From NCBI GenBank assembly GCA_964439135.1, contig CAYTNN010000199.1:1-8292 (forward strand): a DNA stretch of 8,292 nucleotides. The letters run 5' to 3'. Under the pieces are notes generated by a model that worked only from the letters and a program-made list of their open reading frames with translations, was not told where the DNA came from and ran no database searches. Of the stretch, positions 1 through 6,128 are shown in pieces. The position numbers and the translations under genes were made by a program. This stretch comes from JAFGPJ01 sp964439135 (GTDB lineage: Bacteria; Planctomycetota; Phycisphaerae; Sedimentisphaerales; Anaerobacaceae). How positions within the stretch are numbered: position 1 is the first letter of the stretch; the number at the start of each line of letters is the position of its first letter.

Positions 1-626
1 TTTTCTTCGACGGCAATTAACGCATCTTCCGGCCTGCCGCCGCTTGGATCCTCCAAAATCGCTTCGAGCATCTGATCCTCATCTGTATCATCGCCGCTGC
101 TGGATTCCCCTGTAGAACTGAGAATTTCGACGATACGATGTATAACTTTTGCCTTTCGCAGCGGCACTTGCATAATTTCGGCCATTTCTTCGACTTTTGG
201 CGACCTGCCGAGCGTGCTTTCCAGCTCCGTAGCCATATGCCGCCACTGATTTATCAAGGCTACCATATAAGTGGGAATATGCACCGGCTGAACATTTTCC
301 AGCAGTGCACGTTTGATGCTTTGTTTTATCCACCACGCCGCATACGTACTGAAGCGAACGCCCCGCTCGGGGTCAAAGTAATCGACGGCTCTTATCAGTC
401 CGAGATTGCCCTCTTCAATCAAGTCACCAAGACTCATTCCCCGGTCGCCATATTTCTTCGCTATGTTGACGACCAGCCTGAGATTGCTTCGCACCAATTG
501 CTCCCTGGCCTGCTGGTCGCATTCCTCAACAATCAGCCTGCCCAGGTCACGTTCCTCTTCCATTGTCAGCAGCGAAGCGGCGTCGATCTCTTTGAGATAT
601 TCTTTTATAGTAATGTCAAATGCGAT
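1..626 (-). CDS. RpoD-like sigma-70 family RNA polymerase sigma factor, partial (3' end beyond window)
   Basis: This is a promoter-recognition subunit of RNA polymerase. Reading down from position 626, region 1.2 lies at about residues 4-36 (DITIKEYLKEID, then LLTMEEERDLG). Region 2 lies at about 43-112, with the hallmark core DLIEEGNLGLIRAVDYFD, then RFSTYAAWWIKQSI, which carries the paired Trp of the -10 melting region. Region 3 lies at about 117-195 (HIPTY, then LGRSPKVEEMAEIM). Region 4 (-35 binding) lies beyond the left edge. There is no region 1.1, so it resembles a short group 2-type factor. The start is a problem: region 1.2 homology runs up to D (617-615), but no ATG, GTG or TTG lies in frame between it and an in-frame TGA (632-630). 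I use ATC at 626-624, because GGGAG sits 6 bases before it and it gives (M)AFDITIKEY. An upstream frameshift or sequence error is the alternative. The family call is very secure; the 5' end is not. Confidence 0.93.
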   Translation of the reverse strand, partial: MAFDITIKEYLKEIDAASLLTMEEERDLGRLIVEECDQQAREQLVRSNLRLVVNIAKKYGDRGMSLGDLIEEGNLGLIRAVDYFDPERGVRFSTYAAWWIKQSIKRALLENVQPVHIPTYMVALINQWRHMATELESTLGRSPKVEEMAEIMQVPLRKAKVIHRIVEILSSTGESSSGDDTDEDQMLEAILEDPSGGRPEDALIAVEE

Positions 627-870
627 AGCTCACTCCCGCCCAGCCGAAAAGCCTCTCGACTCCGGCCATAAGGGCAAATTGGGTTTTTACCTCACCTCCT
701 GAGTTATAGGACGATTGCCTCCTTGTCAGAGATAAATTTATATGAGTATCGGTTAAATAGCCCCTCGGGTTTACCCCCCGTTAGTAATTTTTCGCCCCAT
801 CGGGCAGTTTCGTTGTGTGTCTTATGGCAGCACTTATACCTGGACGTCGATTTTTGCGGGAATAAAAGAA
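627..870 (-). promoter_or_regulatory. Long GC-structured leader of the sigma-factor gene
   Basis: About 245 bases separate the terminator of the upstream gene from the sigma-factor coding start. Small inverted repeats are visible: GCCC/GGGC around a 4-base loop (794-805) and CGGG...CCCG (766-780). Two AGGAGG elements occur on the minus strand, near 717-722 and 695-700, yet neither is followed at normal spacing by a start in the sigma frame. A TATAAG element (833-838, minus) could be a -10 box, but its -35 is weak. I match this to no known riboswitch class. A structured, possibly regulatory 5' UTR is inferred. Confidence 0.3.
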
Positions 871-904
871 AAGGCCTATACCGAATCGAATCGGTATAGA
901 CCTT
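871..904 (-). terminator. Intrinsic terminator of the 1085-residue protein gene
   Basis: Two 14-base arms (871-884 and 891-904) pair with one mismatch or G-U position around a 6-base loop. Read on the minus strand the stem is followed at once by TTTTCTTTTATT (870-859 region), a typical uridine tract. It lies about 45 bases past the stop at 950-952. The plus-strand side has no T tract, so it acts on minus-strand transcription and separates this gene from the sigma-factor gene downstream. Confidence 0.85.
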
Positions 905-949
905 CTTGTGATGCAAATCCGTAGCTTCAACTACTACATATAATCCGGC

Positions 950-3900
950 TTACGGTTGCGGCTCTGGTTCCGGTTCTGGAATTGGCTGAGTCAACCGGAT
1001 ATCATCAATGAATATCTTCCCCGCACCGCCGGGCGTGGTCATATTGCCCTGGGTACCAAGGCCAATCGCAATCCTGTCCACGTTTGTCAGGACTATGCCC
1101 TGAACTGTAAAAGCCTGCAGCGGAATCACCCACTCGGTCCAGGTGTCTATTGTCGCTGCGGCAGGATCATCATGGACTACCACCGCAGGTGTGCCGGCGC
1201 TGTTGGAGACCGCCACGTACAGCGGCTCTGGAGCGTTGGTGGTAATGCCGATATCCTGGTTCGTCCACTGACCGCTGACCGAGCCGATAGTCGTGACGTT
1301 AGAGAATACGGCCTGACAAGTCAGAGCTGCGTCATGACTGGTCAGAGCCAAACCAATATAGACATTCGTACCCATCTGGATATTCTGCGGAATGGCGCCC
1401 GTTACCGGCTGCCAGGCCGAACCGTTGGCAGAATGGGAAACGGTAAAGTTGCCGGCCAAGTCACGCTCCAGCTTCACCCAGTGAGGTGCAGTTATGTCAG
1501 CCTGGGCGTAGTTGAAACTGGTAGCACCCGTATCGGGACGACCCTGCGAGGCAACACCACTCTCAGGTGTAACACACGCAAAAGCATGCTTCGAGTCACT
1601 ATAAAGCGATTCGCGAATCATCACGCCGGCCTTGGCCCAGGCGTTCGTATTTTCGACGCTTTCGACTTTTGCGATAATCGAGCCGGCGCCGGTTAGCATC
1701 TTATATGCAAAGTGGAATTCATCAGCTTCCACGCCATTCACGTTCCAGATATCTGCGCCGGAGGCGGTCATCGTGTAGGTACCGGCCGGACCTTCGACAA
1801 AGCTACCGGTGGATCCTGGATAGCCTCTGAACCACAGCGACAAATTCGCAACGCCTTGCTCGGTCCAGTTACGCTTGTCTGTCAGCGTCAGTTCCGTCTC
1901 GGAATATCTGGCGTAGCCCTGTTTGTTGTTGTCATAGGCCAATGGCATCGATTGTTCGCCGCTGTGGATGATGGTTTCCTCGGTATAAGACATTGTTGTT
2001 TCGTCACCGACGGCAGCTCCTGTTCCGTTACCCTGGTAGTAAGGATCAACACCCAGTGCTCCAAAGCCAAGCCCATCTTTCCAGGCGTACCATATCTGAT
2101 TCTCGCCGGTATCATAGTCTTCGAAGTCATCCACGATCAAGAAGTCGGCCGTCGTAAAGCTCCAGACGCTGCCTACCCATGGACTGGCTGGATTGGCGGC
2201 ATTGACTTCCTCAACACGCCAGTAGTAAGTTGTCTCCCAGAGAAGTTGTCCGGGATCATAGTTCTCGTCACCGAGTGCCTTAGAGCCCCTGTATTCGGGC
2301 GAGGCTTTAGTAGCGTTAGCCACGGCGGCTTCATCGGTGCCGAAGTACACCTCGTGCGATTCGGCCTGAAGTCCGGGCTTCCATTGCAAGGTAGGTGTCT
2401 GTGTTATACCAGTCGTTTTGTTGCCGGGCCTGGCGCCATAAGCATTCACTGGCTCATAGGGCGACAGATTCATACCCGGAATGATCGTAAAATCCGGGAT
2501 CCTGGGGCCTTCCCAGGCCACCCGACAATGGTCTCCACCGCCGCTTTCTTTCCACAATGCCACAATATAGTATTTCCCGCCGGCCACGAGTGAAATGGGC
2601 TCCGACATTTGTGAGGCGTACTTGTCCCACTCATCGGTATTGGACCAGCCGCCGGTTGAAGTCGGCGAGTCCTTTACGTACGCGATCAGCTCTGCGTTGC
2701 TGGGGTCGTCATCGGTACTGAGCCACAACTCACCCTGGTCGTCACTGGAGAGCCAGAATGTGTAATCGCCTGTGCCCGGGGCGTAGAGCCAACCCTCAAT
2801 CCGGGCGCCGTAATCGCTGAGGTCATCTCCGTCCCACTCGAAACTCGTCACCGTCTCGGTCACATCAGGATTATTCGGGTACTTCGGATTGTCCTTAAGA
2901 GTGTTTATGTCGGTAGAGGGGATGTTCTCCCACCGGTCCATCACGGCCGTACCCAAACCGGGTATTGTAGTCGTAAAGCTCCAGACTTCACCCCTACGTG
3001 TCATCGGAGGATCAAATTCATCAACACGCCAGTAGTAAGTCTTATTGGACTCAAGAGGACCTGGATTGAAAGTTGTAGTAGGGTTTGGCGTCCCTACGGT
3101 CGCACTGTTTATATCGTCAAAATCGTCTCCGAAATAGATGGTGTGCAGTTTTGCACCGAAACCGGGCAACCACGTTAGCATTGTATCGGCTTCCACAAAC
3201 ATCTCGCCATCGGCAGGGCTGGGATTAAAGGCCGTCTTGGGCGGAATTGTAACGCTCCAGATTTTTCCTGCGTGTTTGGTACCATCCGCTTCAACCTCAT
3301 CGATCCGCCAGTAATATATCGTGCCCGGGACAAGACCGTCCGGATATGGAAATCCGGGGAAGCCAACTACAAAGTACGCGTCGTCCTGGTTGCCACGGAA
3401 TGTGTCGCCTGTACCGGCCTCCACATCGGCGGCATTTTCGCCATAGTATACATCATGTGAGACAGCCGTATGTCCGGCCCTCCAGCTCATACTGAGCCAT
3501 GTGTCCGGATGTATAGCACCATCAGCAGGATCGGGCTTAGTGGCGATAACAGGAAACTTAACGCTGACGTTATCCATAGTGTACGTGCGTAATTCACCAT
3601 CCGCGTGAGATGTTATGCACAAACCGATGTAAACCTGCTCGGCCATCGGAACTTCTATCGGGTTCGTCATAGCGCCGTCCGGCGAAGTGTCCGTGAATTC
3701 AGCCCAATCAACACCATCATCGCTGTGGTAACCTGTAATCATGTCGCCTTCGCGGACCAGCTTGACCCAATGAGGCGGTGACGCCGTGACATCCCCATGG
3801 AAGCTGACGGAAGCGCCGCCGGTGCCCGGTCGGGACTGAAAGGCTATACCTCCGCCTTCGCTGTCTGTTATTACCGCCATTGCGTGTTTGGAATTGGCAT

Positions 3901-4207
3901 CCAGCGTCTCGCGAATCATCACGCCTCCCTTGGCCCAGGTATTCGAGCCAGTGCCGTTGTCGACAACGTGAGCGGTTATCTCACCGTCACCGATTAACGG
4001 CACATAGGCATAGTGGAAAGCGTCCGAGGTACCCCAGATGTCGGCCCCGTCACCAATGACCGTCCACGTGCCGTTGCTCTCATTAGCGCTGCCGCCGGTC
4101 GTGGCGATGTCCTGGCTCTCCCATCCGGCCGGCATCGCTGCCATTGCGTTACCGACCAGGCTCAGTACCAAGGTAAAAGAAACCAATAATACTAATTTTC
4201 TACACAT
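950..4207 (-). CDS. Large secreted multidomain surface protein (two DUF1349-type beta-sandwiches, three Fn3-like modules, PA14)
   Basis: Complete gene, 1085 residues; ATG at 4207-4205 with AGGAGG (4219-4214) seven bases upstream. Residues 1-23 are a Sec signal peptide ending in GNAMA. Domains in order: a DUF1349/concanavalin-like sandwich (about 28-216, with WAKGGVMIRE and HWVKL); Fn3-like modules at 218-321 and 323-414 (YYWRIDEV, YYWRVDEF); a PA14-like domain at about 418-580 (EGWLYAPGTGDYTFWLSSDD), often glycan-binding; a third Fn3-like module at about 583-687 (HEVYFGT, YYWRVEEV, VWSFTT); then a carbohydrate-binding-like sandwich at about 690-796 and 992-1074 (VDDFEDY ... FIDDIRL), split by a second DUF1349-type domain (about 800-975). 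The protein ends IPEPEPEPQP with no membrane segment or sorting anchor. No catalytic domain is recognised. Likely role: extracellular adhesion or glycan binding, inferred from domains. It appears monocistronic, between a divergent intergenic region and a terminator. Confidence 0.93.
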   Translation of the reverse strand: MCRKLVLLVSFTLVLSLVGNAMAAMPAGWESQDIATTGGSANESNGTWTVIGDGADIWGTSDAFHYAYVPLIGDGEITAHVVDNGTGSNTWAKGGVMIRETLDANSKHAMAVITDSEGGGIAFQSRPGTGGASVSFHGDVTASPPHWVKLVREGDMITGYHSDDGVDWAEFTDTSPDGAMTNPIEVPMAEQVYIGLCITSHADGELRTYTMDNVSVKFPVIATKPDPADGAIHPDTWLSMSWRAGHTAVSHDVYYGENAADVEAGTGDTFRGNQDDAYFVVGFPGFPYPDGLVPGTIYYWRIDEVEADGTKHAGKIWSVTIPPKTAFNPSPADGEMFVEADTMLTWLPGFGAKLHTIYFGDDFDDINSATVGTPNPTTTFNPGPLESNKTYYWRVDEFDPPMTRRGEVWSFTTTIPGLGTAVMDRWENIPSTDINTLKDNPKYPNNPDVTETVTSFEWDGDDLSDYGARIEGWLYAPGTGDYTFWLSSDDQGELWLSTDDDPSNAELIAYVKDSPTSTGGWSNTDEWDKYASQMSEPISLVAGGKYYIVALWKESGGGDHCRVAWEGPRIPDFTIIPGMNLSPYEPVNAYGARPGNKTTGITQTPTLQWKPGLQAESHEVYFGTDEAAVANATKASPEYRGSKALGDENYDPGQLLWETTYYWRVEEVNAANPASPWVGSVWSFTTADFLIVDDFEDYDTGENQIWYAWKDGLGFGALGVDPYYQGNGTGAAVGDETTMSYTEETIIHSGEQSMPLAYDNNKQGYARYSETELTLTDKRNWTEQGVANLSLWFRGYPGSTGSFVEGPAGTYTMTASGADIWNVNGVEADEFHFAYKMLTGAGSIIAKVESVENTNAWAKAGVMIRESLYSDSKHAFACVTPESGVASQGRPDTGATSFNYAQADITAPHWVKLERDLAGNFTVSHSANGSAWQPVTGAIPQNIQMGTNVYIGLALTSHDAALTCQAVFSNVTTIGSVSGQWTNQDIGITTNAPEPLYVAVSNSAGTPAVVVHDDPAAATIDTWTEWVIPLQAFTVQGIVLTNVDRIAIGLGTQGNMTTPGGAGKIFIDDIRLTQPIPEPEPEPQP
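1283..1810 (-). repeat. Second copy of the DUF1349-type beta-sandwich (intragenic paralogous domain)
   Basis: This encodes about residues 800-975 of the large protein and is homologous to residues 28-216 (about 3560-4126). Shared landmarks in the same order are ASGADIWN versus GDGADIWG, FHFAYK versus FHYAYV, NAWAKAGVMIRES versus NTWAKGGVMIRET, SKHAFA versus SKHAMA, PHWVKLER versus PHWVKLVR, and VYIGLALTSH versus VYIGLCITSH. The two are clearly diverged at protein level, so this is an old domain duplication rather than a recent copy. Confidence 0.85.
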
Positions 4208-4213
4208 AATAAT

Positions 4214-4219
4214 CCTCCT
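4214..4219 (-). promoter_or_regulatory. Ribosome binding site of the 1085-residue protein
   Basis: AGGAGG on the minus strand, seven bases before the ATG at 4207. It is a near-perfect Shine-Dalgarno sequence and fixes the start codon, which also begins a good signal peptide. Confidence 0.85.
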
Positions 4220-4299
4220 TCATAGAAGATTGATAAAAATAAAAAGACCGATAAAGATTCTTACTTTTACAATATCGGGTAGTACGTTTGCCCAAAAAT

Positions 4300-4305
4300 T
4301 TTATA
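4300..4305 (-). promoter_or_regulatory. Possible -10 element for the 1085-residue protein gene
   Basis: TATAAA on the minus strand, about 95 bases before the start codon. No good -35 hexamer lies at 16-18 bases, so the call rests on one element only. Confidence 0.2.
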
Positions 4306-4757
4306 CTGTTTGATACGATCTTCTCCATTCAACAACAAACCATGAATTTTAATGCAAGAAATAGCAATCCGAAGCATAGAACTCCAGCAGCCTTATTTGA
4401 CTTTTATTTAAAAGCCACAGGGGGATCCTGTATTATTACAGAGAATTCAAAAATCCACAGTATTTAATGCCCTATTTTTACTATATTCGCTAACTTTATA
4501 CCAAGCAAAACTCGGCAAATTCTTTTCAGAATTTACAGTATTATGTATTTACGTCCAAAAACAGGTGCATATTGAGCAAAAAATGACGTTTTCTTTGGCT
4601 TAAATTGTCAATAAAGACCGGGCAACTCCAGCAAATGAATCGTAAAACTGAAAAAGTGCCAAAAACAAGAAAAAAGACAGATTTCCTGAAACTAATTGCA
4701 TAGAACCAACGACTAACCCACCAATGGCAGGAAGAATAGCCTTGAAGAAGTCTTAGT

Positions 4758-4783
4758 CTTTGCCAATTATTGTATTGGCAAAG
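4758..4783. repeat. 9-bp inverted repeat overlapping the putative lipoprotein promoter
   Basis: Arms CTTTGCCAA (4758-4766) and TTGGCAAAG (4775-4783) are perfect inverse complements around an 8-base AT-rich centre. The right arm contains the candidate -35 hexamer TTGGCA. The 17-base centre-to-centre spacing and position fit a dimeric repressor operator. It is not followed by a T tract, so a terminator is unlikely. Confidence 0.5.
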
Positions 4784-4803
4784 TCTTAAATAACAGCAAT
4801 AAT
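4775..4803 (+). promoter_or_regulatory. Predicted sigma-70-type promoter of the lipoprotein operon
   Basis: TTGGCA (4775-4780), a 17-base spacer, then AATAAT (4798-4803), five of six matches to the -10 consensus. This would start transcription near 4810 and give a leader of about 45 bases before the ATG at 4857. The -35 is within an inverted repeat, suggesting control by a DNA-binding protein. Confidence 0.4.
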
Positions 4804-4856
4804 GCAGTAAAAGTGAGCTAATCGAACAAGAGAGATTCAAGTTGAAAGGAGTGAAA

Positions 4857-5702
4857 ATGAAAAATCATTATTTCACTAAGATATCTTTGGGCTGTTTACT
4901 GTGCCTGTTCATGTTTATGGCCGGTTGTATCTCCATCGGCGGTTGCTTGATGCAGGCAAAATACGAACGAACCGTTCAATTGTCAGCACCTCTTTCGCCC
5001 GGCTCGGCATTCGAAGCCAAGACCCACAACGGCTCAATTAAAATAAATGGTGCCGAGGTTGCCGATTGTAATATGACAGCCACTATTGTCACCCGGGCGG
5101 CGACGGATGAAGAAGCCCGCGAACTTTCTGAAAAGGTAAAAGTAACGCTTGTCCCCTCGGGCAATCGCCTAATCACCAAAATTGACAAACCCACCCAATT
5201 GATAAACAAATCCGTGAGCGTCAGTCTCGACGTCCAAGTGCCGAACCAGACGGACCTCGATCTTGTTACACACAATGGGGCTGTCGAAATTTCGGATATC
5301 ACCGGCCGGCTTGACGCCACCACGCACAACGGCAAAGTGACCTCCGAGAGAGTTTCCGGCACGACCGCTTTGAACACTCATAACGGCTCGGTCACGTGCG
5401 GAGATATTTCAGGCAGCACACACCTGAAATCCCATAACGGCAGCATCAAGGCATTTTATACCGACACCGCCCCACCCGTCTGCGACATATCAATCGTGAC
5501 CCACAATGGCGGCATAGAGTTAAAGACTCCACCCGGTTATTCCGCCCGGGTTGATGCCTCGACCCATAACGGCTCGATAAATACCGATCTGCCGATAACG
5601 GTAAGCGGAAAAATAAGCAAGAGCAGCTTAAAAGGAACGATCGGGGCGGGCGAGGGCCAACTCCATCTTGAGACCCATAACGGCTCGATAAGAATTAGAT
5701 AA
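4857..5702 (+). CDS. DUF4097-type lipoprotein with eight [T/S]HNG beta-strand repeats
   Basis: A 281-residue envelope lipoprotein. I chose the ATG at 4857 because GAAAGGAG ends five bases before it; a TTG at 4842 in the same frame lies too close to that site. Residues 1-23 are a lipoprotein signal peptide and MAGC places the lipidated Cys at 24; Ile at +2 would mean outer-membrane sorting under the enterobacterial rule. A helical stretch at about 82-93 (ATDEEARELSEKV) sits inside the N-terminal part. The rest is short beta strands typical of DUF4097 (putative adhesin, beta-solenoid-like) proteins. [T/S]HNG occurs at residues 56, 138, 156, 174, 192, 215, 236 and 273, three spacings being exactly 18. 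Molecular function of the family is poorly defined; a structural or stress-related envelope role is inferred. The next gene, 35 bases downstream, is a paralog and probably co-transcribed. Confidence 0.88.
   Translation: MKNHYFTKISLGCLLCLFMFMAGCISIGGCLMQAKYERTVQLSAPLSPGSAFEAKTHNGSIKINGAEVADCNMTATIVTRAATDEEARELSEKVKVTLVPSGNRLITKIDKPTQLINKSVSVSLDVQVPNQTDLDLVTHNGAVEISDITGRLDATTHNGKVTSERVSGTTALNTHNGSVTCGDISGSTHLKSHNGSIKAFYTDTAPPVCDISIVTHNGGIELKTPPGYSARVDASTHNGSINTDLPITVSGKISKSSLKGTIGAGEGQLHLETHNGSIRIR
5022..5684 (+). repeat. Array of eight [T/S]HNG coil motifs within the DUF4097-type lipoprotein
   Basis: The motifs start at 5022, 5268, 5322, 5376, 5430, 5499, 5562 and 5673. Seven different 12-base versions encode the same four residues, with silent changes at the third codon positions (for example ACCCACAACGGC, ACACACAATGGG and ACTCATAACGGC). 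The sequence is therefore conserved as protein, not as a recent DNA tandem repeat. Confidence 0.85.
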
Positions 5703-5737
5703 TAGAAAATACCAAATTATAATCGAGAGGACAGAAA

Positions 5738-6027
5738 ATGAATAAGCATCATAAGATGTTCAGGGCAATAATCTGCTGCCTGAGCCTGCTTGTAATTATC
5801 TCCGGCTGCGATATCCAGATGGGCGGCTGGGGGCAGGCCAAATACGAGATAACAGTCCAACGGCAAGCACCCCTTAGTCCCGGCTCAAAACTATTTGTCG
5901 AAACCAGTTCCGGCTCTATCACAATTACCGGCGGCGATGTCACCGAGTGCAGCGTTATTGCCACGATATGCGGCAGGGCTCCAACTGAAGAGGAAGCACA
6001 GCTATTAGCCGAACAGGTAAAGATAGA
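5738..6027 (+). CDS. DUF4097-type lipoprotein paralog, partial (runs into assembly gap)
   Basis: ATG at 5738 with AGAGGA about six bases upstream. Residues 1-23 form a lipoprotein signal peptide; ISGC puts the lipidated Cys at 24, with Asp at +2. The visible 96 residues align without large gaps to the preceding gene: QAKYE.TVQ..APLSPGS, then the strand motif, then C...ATI..RA.T.EEA..L.E.VK. The motif that is KTHNGSIKI in the first protein is ETSSGSITI here. If its length matches the paralog, about 185 residues and the stop lie in the gap. The apparent continuation of the frame beyond the N run is meaningless because the gap length is arbitrary. A tandem duplicate in one operon, envelope-located, function not known. 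Confidence 0.82.
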
Positions 6028-6127
6028 NNNNNNNNNNNNNNNNNNNNNNNNNNNNNNNNNNNNNNNNNNNNNNNNNNNNNNNNNNNNNNNNNNNNNNNNN
6101 NNNNNNNNNNNNNNNNNNNNNNNNNNN
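6028..6127. other. Assembly gap (100 N)
   Basis: Exactly 100 undetermined bases, the conventional placeholder for a gap of unknown size. It hides the 3' end of the second lipoprotein gene and the 5' end, start and ribosome binding site of the glycosidase gene. If both genes are intact the true gap is probably well over 500 bases. Confidence 0.98.
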
Positions 6128-6128
6128 A

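Larger units (their letters stand above)
4208..4841. other. AT-rich divergent intergenic region (634 bases)
   Basis: It separates the 5' ends of the minus-strand surface protein gene and the plus-strand lipoprotein operon, so it must hold both promoters. I see promoter-like elements at each end and a 9-bp inverted repeat at 4758-4783. A 5-bp inverted repeat (4417-4421 with 4427-4431) flanks GGGAT. No tRNA, known ncRNA or convincing small gene is visible. Its base composition is clearly more AT-rich than the flanking coding regions. Confidence 0.7.

Noticed and set aside
88..336. 82-codon minus-strand frame in the sigma gene
   Set aside because: It overlaps in another frame the sigma-factor region 2-3 coding sequence, which is strongly conserved.
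704..916. 70-codon minus-strand frame between the terminator and the sigma gene
   Set aside because: It runs through the intrinsic terminator stem, has no ribosome binding site fitting its ATG and no recognisable domain.
956..2593. Two long plus-strand frames (956-1696 and 1712-2593)
   Set aside because: They are antisense shadows of the large surface protein gene; their translations show no domain and no suitable ribosome binding sites.
4417..4431. 5-bp inverted repeat ACAGG/CCTGT around GGGAT
   Set aside because: It is too short to separate from chance in a region of this length, and no promoter lies next to it.
4635..4703. Plus-strand 22-codon Lys-rich frame (MNRKTEKVPK...) whose frame continues past TAG as NQRLTHQWQEE
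   Set aside because: There is no Shine-Dalgarno sequence and no known family. A decayed gene with amber codons is imaginable, but this is too short to support.
4541..4840. 99-codon minus-strand frame in the intergenic region
   Set aside because: The composition is Cys-, Trp- and Tyr-rich nonsense, no ribosome binding site is seen, and it covers the predicted promoter of the lipoprotein operon.
5022..5684. HNG array as a DNA tandem repeat or CRISPR-like array
   Set aside because: Only 12-base units are shared, at uneven spacing and with silent variation, all in one reading frame; it is a protein repeat.
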